Shown in pieces: positions 55,184-64,000 of a stretch of 64,000 bases of DNA; within the stretch, counting starts at the first letter, position 1; each line of letters begins with the position of its first letter. The notes below the pieces were generated by a model. That model worked only from the letters and a program-made list of their open reading frames with translations, was not told the DNA's origin and did no database searches. The DNA is taken from positions 1 through 64,000 of the forward strand of contig JALIZF010001472.1 of assembly GCA_029948255.1 (NCBI GenBank), written 5' to 3'. The translations under genes were made by a program, and so were the position numbers. Source of the DNA: Telmatactis stephensoni (Eukaryota > Cnidaria > Anthozoa > Actiniaria > Isophelliidae).

Positions 55184-56219
55184 CTAAAACAACTGCACGC
55201 GATGTCGTCCTCTGTCAGCAACTAAGATGTTGCCATTGTCAGAGATCGCAAGCCCTGTGGGTTTCGAGAAGAAACTCGAGGTTTTTGTCGCTTCGGGATC
55301 TTGGCCAATCTTCTTAATAAATTCACCATCGAAGCCAAAAATCTGGACGTTCAAGTTCTTGAGATCAGCTACAGCTATGTGACCCTCTGAATCCGTGCAG
55401 ATACCAGCAGGGCAACTAAACTGGCCATCATTACTGCCTTTCTCACCAAACTTGAATTGGAAGGTACCATGGCTGTCAAAAACTTGCACTCGAAAGTTTC
55501 CTGAATCGGAGACGAGGATTTCTCCTCTCGGAGAGACGGAAATATGCCGAGGGCAGTTGAATTTTCCGTCGGCATCTCCGTAACTTCCGAAGTTGAACAT
55601 CGGGTTTCCGTCGACATCGAAGACGTTTATTCGATGATTGTCGCGATCCGCCACGAGAACTCTGTCTTCGGAATCGACGATCACTCCACAAGGTCCTTTT
55701 AGTTGAGCTGTACCTGTTCCTTTGCTGCCGAATTTCCGGATGAATTCTCCACTCTTTGAAAACACCTAAGGTACATGGTTAGACAGGTTAAACACGTTAA
55801 GAAAGCTAACAGGTCAAACAGGAATGGTTATAATTATTGATGGTAATTTATATTATGATTAATTACGCAGAGCTGGCTATCACAAAGCAAAGGATAGTTA
55901 AGATGTCTGTCATCATCATTATCATCGCCATCATTGGAACGCCATTCAATCAACATAAAATCCATGTCTGACCACAAGCATAGCTCAAAATTGAAGCAAT
56001 GCTGGTTTTATTTGAGGAAGAAAAACCTGAGAAAAACCCTTGTGTCAAAGAAGAACAATTACCTCAACTAATATATAGTCTGGACCTCGAACATAAAATT
56101 CCCCAATGATCGATGAGATGCAACGCATTAACACACTCACTAAACCACCCTTACTGTCATCATCATCATCATAATCACCATCGTCATCAAAATCATCGGA
56201 AATCCAACCCCCCTCCCCC

Positions 56220-56254
<35 letters not shown>

Positions 56255-59200
56255 AAAGGCAGTCGAGGCTGGCAAATACACTTATGATTTACCTGGATTC
56301 TATTGTTCCCATGATCTGCTACAAAGATATTCTCGCCCTTGTCAACAGCCACCCCAGCAGGGTACCATATCTCCCCGTCACCTTTACCACGAATGCCAAA
56401 CTTAGACAAAACGTTCCCCCTGGCGTCATAGATCTGAAAAATATTAAGCAGTTATCTTGGGAAGAAAGATTTAGAGAAGTGGTCATGGTAGATCGAGAGG
56501 TGATCATTGTAGAGAGGTGGTCATTATAGAGAGGTGGTCATTGTACAGAGGTGGTCATTGTACAGAGGTGGTCGTTGTACAGAGGTGGTCATTGTACAGA
56601 GGTGGTCATTGTACAGAGGTGGTCATTATACAGAGGTGGTCATTGTACAGAGGTGGTCATTGTACAGGGATGGTCATTGTAGAGGTAGCCAGGTAACATT
56701 TGGTATGCATACATACCTGAATACAATGATTATGGTGATCTGTTACAAAGATGGGACCCCTAGGATCAACAGCCACACCCCAAGGCTCGTGTGTCTCGTC
56801 TGAAGAATCTCCAGTCGAGGGTGACAACGTGAGGACGGGGGAGCAGATCTTTTCGCAGTCTATTCCGGCGGTTACCTGATAATAAGAACAGTGGTAAATT
56901 CAATCATGTGAGTGAGGTAACGTACTGCTTATAGTTAATGTGTGTTTTTCAGTTCACCTGTGAGATTGGCCCAACATATACGCACCATGTTCAGAGATGA
57001 ACGATTTGTCAAGAAAATGTATTTGTGTCCATCACAAACTTAGTCTTAACGTAAAATAAGAATTAATAGGCTATATTTTCTTATCCAATTGCTTGTCTCC
57101 TTGACTAAATAAATTCGTCGGATAAATATAATCCATTCTGAGGGATAATTTGCTTTCTCGCATAAATGTAGCCATTTGCCTTCGATACAATTCATAAAAA
57201 CCCGTCCGGCCCTGCTCGTTTCCGCGCTCTATATATCTATTTGTATTGCAGAGCTTTTTAGCACTTATGATAATAGAAAAATGTGGTCATATGATAAAAT
57301 GCTTACTGCCTGAGTTACGTCGGGCTGGACGCGGAGAAAATATTTGGTTCCCGTTGATTTGTACGGACCTCGATCCGTGAGGCATGACCTCGAGCTAAAT
57401 ATTTTCCCGCTCAGCCCTTCAACTCAGTCAGTAAGTACATATTTTATATTTCGTTAGTCGAATTATATTTCGTACTTGTACATCATAGGGACTTCCATCG
57501 ATGTGTTTTCCCTTCAAAGTTACGTTAATCTGGTGGTCCCCCTTGACACATGGAGTAAAAGCAACGGTATATGAACCATCTTCATTGTCTATGATGTCTG
57601 CAATCAGGGGGGGTCCAACTGGGCAGCGCACTTTCACAGAAAATGGGTCATTTCCTAAAGACAGTGGATAGGAGAATAAATGAATGAAAAAATGGGTGAG
57701 TTAATTAATGAGTTAATGAGTAAATACAGGAATCCTAAATCATGAGCAACAGATTTCAATAGTCGGTTATCCATTTGATATTCCCTTTAAATGATCGCTC
57801 ACAAGACAAATGGACAAAGAGACTTTAGGGTAATGAGCTTTAATTCGAAGGAAGATTTAGCAAACGCGATGTGACACTATAGAACAGGACAAGAGATGAC
57901 AAGTTTGTTGCGTGACTACCGTGACGACTTCGCGTCACCATGTCACTTGTTTTTGCGTCCTCTTTTTGACATCGGCGACATCAATGGTGAACACAATTCG
58001 TCATCGCGGGCGACGTTTTTCCACGTGGCATCGTATTTACTAAGTAGTCTATTCTTAATTCCCTTGGAGCCTTGTTCAATTTCTGATCATACAGTACGGT
58101 ATTACTCAGATATCGGTGTTATATGATAATTAGTATCCTGGCGCGCACTCTGATTGGTGGAGAATCGTGTATTATTAAATTACAGACGCACGAATGACGT
58201 CACAATATATTAAGCGCGCTCTGATTGGTTGAAATTGATGAGCTTTACCTGATGAACACGCCTCTCCATTCCGATCCATGGCATGAATAGTAAACTTTGC
58301 AACGTAACCAACTTTAGCATGAACCAATCCAGGACCTTCTGCGTACGTCTTCAGCGAGAACGCCGAACTGGTGGTGACCTTCCCAAGCTGACTGATGACC
58401 TTAGACAGGGCGGGGTCATTTGATGTGAAGTAAACGATGTCGTTTTCTTCAGGTTCTGTTTGTGATTCGTGGTCGTTGAGTTGGGTAAGTCTGCTGACCA
58501 TCTGCGGCTTCACAAGCATCACTTCAGCCTCGTTTCCATATCTTATTGGGAAAAAATTAAGTTATAAATGGTACACATATTACTACTACTTTGCAGTCTG
58601 GTAGCGTGGGTTTTAAGGCCTCTCGTCCGACAATCTTTTTAAACAGGTGTATAAATGTATTGATTTGAAGAGTTATTTACCGTAGAACATTTTCTGTGAA
58701 TTCACTTGTGCTTAAAAGGTTGGCCAAGTCAAGCTCAAGAATTTCCTGTTGATTGGTGAGGACCTGGAACAGAATGATATAAATCATCGACATCATTTTG
58801 ATTATCAACGAAATAAAATCGCCATCACCGCCATCATCGTCATCATTACTATAATCATCAATAGTGATTTTATTGTCATCAACGTCTCCAACAAAGTTAG
58901 TATAATTTCTAAAATCTATGATATCGACTACAGAGGGAGGGGAGGGTGGGGGAAGGCCGGGTAGTATTAACAGTCTCACTTTTGCTTTAACTCTCTACAC
59001 AGAATCCAAAATTCCTATCGCCTTCCTTTGTAGTGCCTAGCTCTAACATCAACTTACAGGGTGAGGGACAGTGTCTCTCCTCACCAATCTTCAAAAGTTT
59101 CTACCCCCTTCCACCAACAATACTGGATTTCATTGACTGACAGGGAAAGAGACAGCGTCTCACCTATACATGGAGTTATACGTTTCTATCGCCCCACCCC

Positions 59201-62200
59201 CTCCCCTAGTACTGAGCTCTAACACTGACTAACAGGGGGAGGGGCAGTGTTTTACCTTTGCTTTATCTTTGTATATGGAATCCAAGGTTTCAATCAACCC
59301 AGCTTTTTGTTCCTCTAACGCTCTGATGTGTCCCTGTATTGTATCATGGATGGTCTTCTTGACTGATTCAACGCGTCCATCGAGATTCTGCCTGACTTCT
59401 TTGACCTCATCAACTGCGATCCTTTTGAAAAATAATAATCAGCTGATTACTGATGATAAATACAACAGTTTTTATATCACTGTGTAAACGGCACCGCACG
59501 GTCACGGCACGGTCACGGCAGGAATTTCAAATGTTTTTATAGACATCACGGTACTGACACGGTCACGGCACGGCGCGGTCCGAATCACACTCATGCGAAA
59601 TCTGCTCAATTCTAACGCTACCTTTGCTGATGCTAACGTTTTTCATTTACCTGACAATTGGGATCTTCCTTTTACTGCTATCCAGCATGTTAGTAATTGT
59701 TGATCTGTATCGTTTGACGGCTTCTTTTAAATCCACATAAATGTGATCTCTATGCTCGTAGATGGCACAATCCCGACAAATGGCTTCGTCGCAAGTCTCA
59801 CAAAAGTATTTTAGCAACTGAAATTTGGAGAAATTATAGATAGTAAATTATCATAGCGATGATCCAATTAAACTTACACCGCACCCAAACTGTAACTTCA
59901 ATTATTATTTTAAGTGTAGCGCACTCTGATTGGTCGAGAACCGTACATGTCAAAGTACAAACAGATAAAAAACAAAATCTAACGCGCGCTCTGATGGGTG
60001 GTATGGTTGGCCTAGGCACTGGCCATTCACTGCTGTGGTTCGGGTTCGAGTCCCAGCTCGGGCGCTGGATCATATGTTAACTGAGTTTGTTTGATGTGTT
60101 GTTCTCTACCATGCCACAAGGGTTTTTTCTCCAGGTTCTGCGGTTTTTCCTCCCTCAGCAAAAATCAACATGCGAACACATGTGAATTGAGCGTTGTATG
60201 TAAAATATTTCATGAGTGTGATTGCCAGCAGATGAAGAACCACTATGTGGATATGCTGCTGTGAAAAGTTTATTTATATTTATGTATTTATTTGAACATT
60301 ATACATAAAACAAATAGATTCCATTTTCCGTGCATCTGTATTCTAATAGATGCACAGATGACGTCAAAATGTGGTGAAAATGACCGACTTTGTCAGTGTG
60401 ATGACGCACTTTTCCTCTCAGGCTTGAAATAATCTCTGTATCATAGTATCAGAGCATGGACGCTTGGAAAACACAACGATTTATCTTATATTGGAGTAAT
60501 GTAGTGTGACGTCAACTGTGCAACTATTAAAGCAAAGATGCACGGTGAACTGAACCAAATTTGTTAAAATTAAAAACCTCCATTTTACTCACCTCTTTGA
60601 GATGCATTCCACAGAATGAAGGACATTTGATAGTCTCCTTGACTTCATTCCCTAAGATCTCTTCAAATGTCAGAATCCTGTGATCTTTAGTCTGTCGAAT
60701 TCTTTTGTGCGCATGCACGCAATTCTCACAGAGGTTTTCCACACAATCAAGACAGCGAGCCGTCGCCTGAGCACTGTCTTCGCAGTTTGTGCACTTGGTT
60801 GGGTTCTGGACGGCGAGCACTGTGAGCATGTTGTTGATAAAGAAGTTGATTGGAAAGGCTTCGACTCCTTTTGCTGGAACTGGAACGAGTTGTCGACATG
60901 TTGGGCATTTGATGGTTCTGTCTTGAGATCTGGTGGAGCAAGTGACTGATTAATGCAGTGGCCTTCGCAAGGGCCAAAGGATGAACAGTTTGAAACTGTC
61001 AGGTGCTATCCGTATTAAAAAGGACATTGCATTGCATTGCATTGCATTGTATTGTATTGTATTGTATTGTATTGCATTGCATTGTATTGTATTGTATTGT
61101 ATTGTATTGCATTGCATTGCATTGTATTGTATTGTATTGTATTGCATTGCATTGCATTGCATTGCATTGCATTGTATTGCATTGCATTGTATTGTATTGT
61201 ATTGTATTGTATTGTATTGTATTGTATTGTATTGTATTGTCTTATCTTGTCTTGTCTTATATTGTATTGTATTGTATTGATAATTAAAGCTGCACTGAGC
61301 TGCAAGCATGGATGTGATTTCATTGTATACACCAATTTCCATACATTAGTTCAGTGGTCACACAAAAAGCATCCAAGCGAGGCTTCAGGGTACAAATTGG
61401 AATAATCCTTTGTGTGTACCCTGGAGTCTTGCTTCAATGCTTTGTGTGTGTGACCACTGAACCAATGTATGGAAAATGGTGAATCCTCTGCACGCACAAT
61501 TACAACTAATTCACCTTTGTTTCTACAACTGGATTCCCCGCTGGGAGAATTTCCTTTTCTTCAAATAAGGAACAAAAGGATTCTCTGCCAGCATGGAAAC
61601 CACTGGACGTTTGACAGTTAAAAAAAAAAGATTAAAAAACACTATAAAGATTGGAAAATTTCTCAAGAATTCGAGACAATAAAAATTCCTAAAACTTGTG
61701 GTACATTGTCCAAATTTAATCTATCGTAGCGGCAACGTCCTTTGTTTATTTTTGTTTGAGATCAAAAGATCAACTCCAATTTTTCCGACAACAAACTCTG
61801 AACATAAAACACAGAAGTAAAATGGTCAGAAAGGCAAATTTCAGAGGCATAATTGTAGCTTGGGGAAAATATCAGTTGCTTGGGAGAAGTTGGGAAACCA
61901 TTCAAATGCTAATGTGTTTGAAAGGCGGATGTTTGCACTGCAAGTCAAGAAATTCTTATCCAAACATATGAATTTTGTAAAACGTAAACGGCTGGTTGCT
62001 GTCTTTTGCTGGAATCAAATAAAAAATAAATAAAACAAACTTGCAATAATTGTTCACAAGGAATCATAAAAATTAACCACCGCTTTTTTTAAGAATTTGT
62101 GATCGCCATCTTTCAAACTAGTTTCAAATATTTGCCAAATTTCTTGTTTATCACAACAAATACAAAAATATTACAATAAAGGATTAAAACAACAAGGCAG

Positions 62201-63008
62201 CTTTCAAGTTTATGTTTGAAAGTATAGAATATATATTTCTGTAGCATATTTCTGTCGAGAAAACGAATTGGCAACTAAAAAGCGTTCTCTCGCAATATTG
62301 GCTGAGCGACGAAAAAATCCGTTACTTTTGCAAGAGGAGTGAACTGGCTAAAATGTATCAAATTATTTTGCAATTTCAAATGTGTTAGCACTCGCATTTT
62401 CACGATTAAAATAAATTACCTCTATCCAATTCGTATTTGGAAAAATTGAGATTTTTCGCCACCCATACTTGAATTTAGCGCCAAATCAATCAGTTGCGGT
62501 AGTGTCAAAAAATAATTTTCTTTTTCATGACACATATGAACTAAATTTATCTTGAAATCAAAAAGAGCTAGTTAGCTTAAAACACATACGAATACATCCA
62601 GTGTGTAAAAAAGAAGTAAGTAAAATTGTAGCTAGAATTTGCGATAGAAAAATATAATCAAAAATACTTAATCAGTTAATTATTTCATTAGTTGAGATTA
62701 AAACTCCGTAATCCCCAGAGTAATAATATCAAAATTATAGTCTTATAATGCGGTTCAATTTTGATTGAATAGATCAAATCCATCGTAAAAATAACTACTT
62801 AAACATTATATCAAATACCTAGCTTATAAAATAAGATAAAATTGATATTATAACAATTCTATAGTCTTTACCTTATACTTTTGTCCAAGCAAACAAGACA
62901 GTAAGAGTGAAGACATGGAAGGACTTTCGGGTTATTATAAGTCTCTTCACAAATTCCACAAGTTATGCGATAATGTTCTGTAATCTTCTGAACCACAACG
63001 GAATTCAT
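55184..63008 (-). CDS. TRIM-NHL protein (RING E3 ligase, TRIM2/TRIM3/TRIM71-like)
   Basis: Ten exons on the - strand: 63,008-62,879, 60,945-60,593, 59,817-59,651, 59,421-59,256, 58,763-58,681, 58,541-58,249, 57,654-57,476, 56,875-56,717, 56,433-56,293 and 55,765-55,184. All have GT-AG introns with compatible phases, totalling 2,253 nt (750 residues plus stop). Domains: C3HC4 RING (C17, C20, C32, H34, C37, C40, C57, C60), B-box 1 (about 95-140), B-box 2 (about 151-195), coiled coil (about 195-300), filamin/Ig domain (about 360-457, ending NDPFSVKV to DGSPYDVQ) and NHL repeats (about 480-750, motifs PAGVAVD, NNRIQV, VLVADRDNHRI). The architecture and length match TRIM2/TRIM3/TRIM71, which ubiquitinate targets or bind RNA in the cytoplasm. 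The start follows an in-frame TAA 36 nt upstream. The first donor (GTATAAG) is chosen because it keeps frame; the nearby GTAAAG would not. Orthology is not resolved. Confidence 0.93.
56217..56251. repeat. Poly-C run in a TRIM intron
   Basis: About 30 C in the intron between the last two coding exons; length is likely unreliable in assembly. Confidence 0.9.
56500..56690. repeat. 18-bp minisatellite in a TRIM intron
   Basis: About ten copies of GAGGTGGTCATTGTACAG between exons 8 and 9. The 18-bp period gives an artefactual repeating frame. Confidence 0.95.
57185..57440. repeat. Dispersed repeat, copy 2
   Basis: Relative of 51,080-51,385, in the TRIM intron between exons 7 and 8. Confidence 0.7.
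58138..58235 (-). promoter_or_regulatory. CCAAT/CRE module in a TRIM intron, adjoining exon 6
   Basis: CTCTGATTGGTGGAGAATCG, TGACGTCAC and CTCTGATTGGTTGAAA in order, i.e. the lectin-intron module in reverse. It ends about 15 bp from the exon 6 donor. Confidence 0.5.
59985..60290 (+). mobile_element. tRNA-derived SINE in intron 2 of the TRIM gene
   Basis: A-box-like TGGTTGGCCTAGGCACTGG and B-box GGTTCGAGTCCC are 35 bp apart. A body follows with TTTTTCTCCAGGTTCTGCGG and TTTTTCCTCCCTC, of the kind shared among invertebrate tRNA SINEs, and a TTTA-rich end at about 60,270. Flanking D- and T-stem pairing is too poor for a working tRNA. Confidence 0.75.
60330..60545. repeat. Imperfect inverted repeat with TGACGTCA words, TRIM intron 2
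   Basis: GATGCACAGATGACGTCAAAATG at the left echoes GTGACGTCAACTGTGCA at the right. Similar words occur at 53,445-53,585, suggesting one dispersed family. Confidence 0.5.
61027..61280. repeat. Pentanucleotide satellite (ATTGC/ATTGT)n in TRIM intron 1
   Basis: About 50 units of ATTGY, in which blocks of C-type and T-type units alternate. It ends with TCTTG/TCTTA variants. Frames are open on both strands because the unit lacks most stops. These are artefacts. Confidence 0.98.
61318..61485. repeat. 168-bp inverted repeat in TRIM intron 1
   Basis: ATTTCCATACATTAGTTCAGTGG and CAGGGTACA pair with TGTACCCTGGAG and CCACTGAACCAATGTATGG. A typical foldback MITE. Confidence 0.8.
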
Positions 63009-64000
63009 CTTCAAATTTTCAACATTAATTCTACCAACTTAGGACGGAGACATGGTTCAAAGTTATTGTCCAAAAGACGGTCTTCACGCAAGAGTGATTC
63101 TAAATTGGAGGGAGGGCACCTTTTGGAGCAGGTAGTTTGATCGCTCTGTGACTTTTTGACTGGTACGGGTGATTTTCTGACATTTTTTGACATTTGTCAA
63201 ACGTATACACTATCTCGCTTTCTTTCACAGAGATTTCAATCGAGATATTTATATTCCAAAGTTTATTTAATGCCACGCTATGTGATTCTGTAAAAATATG
63301 TACATTTAGAAAGCCGTCATATTTGAGTGACTTACAATGTTTTTTCAGGCACGATTTGAATACAATAAAAATTAAAGTTTTTATGTGTTACCTCTTTTTT
63401 TAAGGAAAAATTACGACACCGTAAGCTTATGACTCTTTTGAATTAAGAACGTGTACAATATTCCATGTAATATAGATGAACTAGTTTCGTTTCTGTTTAC
63501 TTTCAATATCATGGCCGTAATGAAATTCAAAACATATTTCCGTGGTCGTTGTTCGTTTTATTTCCATCGCTCGTGCAAGACATGTCAGGTTTTGGAGGAA
63601 GGACTTCGTAGGTCCCAGGTTGTAAACAATGTAAAATACTGTTTTTGTTTTCCTCGGATTTTAGCGAGTTTTAAATTGTTGCTATTTTACGCGCGCGCTC
63701 ATTGGTCGAGAACCGTGTGAAAGTAGAGCCGCACGGTTGACGTCACAGAATATTACGTGCGCTTTGATTGGTCGAAATATTTTGTTAAACAAAATATTGT
63801 TTTCATAAGACGACGATGATAACTGATAATGATATGATGATAAATATTACTAATACAATAATATAATCATCATCATTTCCACGCATATCAAGTAAATTGA
63901 AGTTTTGTGCAGCTGATCTTTAACCCCTCCCGAAGTAAACAACACTTTAAGCGACGGTTGCTTATGGAACTTTGTAATGTTTAGAATTTGTTAATTTCAG
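63009..64000 (-). promoter_or_regulatory. 5' flank of the TRIM gene
   Basis: It contains an upstream open frame of 60 codons (63,193-63,011) whose stop lies 2 nt before the main ATG, a possible translational control element if the leader is unspliced. A CCAAT/CRE module at 63,690-63,780 (ATTGGTCGAGAACC, TGACGTCAC, TTGATTGGTCGAAA) lies about 0.7 kb upstream and could be promoter-active. No other gene is seen to the window end. Confidence 0.45.

Noticed and set aside
59985..60065. Possible functional tRNA gene
   Set aside because: A and B boxes are present but stems do not pair and a SINE body follows.
1..64000. CRISPR arrays, bacterial operons, phage or plasmid modules
   Set aside because: The repeats are satellites without regular unique spacers, genes have introns, and no prokaryotic signals are present.

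Overview
This window is eukaryotic and most likely comes from an anthozoan cnidarian (coral or sea anemone). That is an inference from three things: AT-rich introns with GT-AG splice sites, many short foldback and tRNA-derived elements, and the gene types (secreted EPN-type C-type lectins and a RING/B-box/filamin/NHL TRIM protein). No operons, Shine-Dalgarno sites, CRISPR arrays or rRNA genes are visible.

Layout. 1-4,800 is satellite DNA: a 54-bp tandem repeat interrupted by a LINE reverse-transcriptase fragment, then a 114-bp tandem repeat and a roughly 25-bp minisatellite. 4,800-8,900 has no gene I can support; it holds a purine microsatellite and a tRNA-derived SINE. About 8,900-53,450 is a tandem array of C-type lectin genes on the + strand. 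I reconstruct seven complete three-exon genes, CTL1-CTL7, with ATGs at 12,582, 19,911, 25,469, 30,492, 38,336, 44,842 and 50,295. There is also an orphan exon 1 fused to foreign sequence (33,965), a unit that has lost exon 1 (about 36,540-37,440) and a relic exon 1 inside intron 1 of CTL1 (12,933). 53,450-55,180 is intergenic. 55,184-63,008 on the - strand is a complete ten-exon TRIM-NHL gene whose exons join without a frame break into 750 codons plus stop. The remainder is its 5' flank.

Lectin family. Each gene encodes a signal peptide, a short Cys-containing stalk and one C-type lectin domain with WIGL (or WLGL), EPN and WND motifs, the pattern of Ca2+-dependent mannose-type lectins. There are two N-terminal designs: a long exon 1 (166 coding nt) with a small heptad neck (CTL1, 4, 6, 7) and a short exon 1 (97-100 nt) without it (CTL2, 3, 5). 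Exon 2 comes in 222-nt and 237-nt forms and exon 3 in 200-nt and 194-nt forms. CTL4 and CTL7 have mosaic exon 2 sequences, so exchange between paralogues is likely. All seven transcripts end in a conserved 3' block in which a stem ATCTCCTTT/AAAGGAGAT (one base changed in CTL5) encloses the poly(A)-signal region.

Mobile DNA. Because the lectin units are paralogous, many insertions can be compared with an uninterrupted copy elsewhere in the window: a 700-bp foldback (17,835-18,534), a TA-flanked element (14,257-15,000), a TTA-flanked 219-bp element (49,760-49,978), a 119-bp insertion with a 5-bp duplication (45,452-45,570), a 220-bp hairpin (48,090-48,309), and an insertion carrying an almost perfect 0.5-kb inverted repeat (34,928-36,413). 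A module with two CCAATCAG boxes flanking TGACGTCA lies just before exon 2 in most lectin genes and recurs around the TRIM gene.
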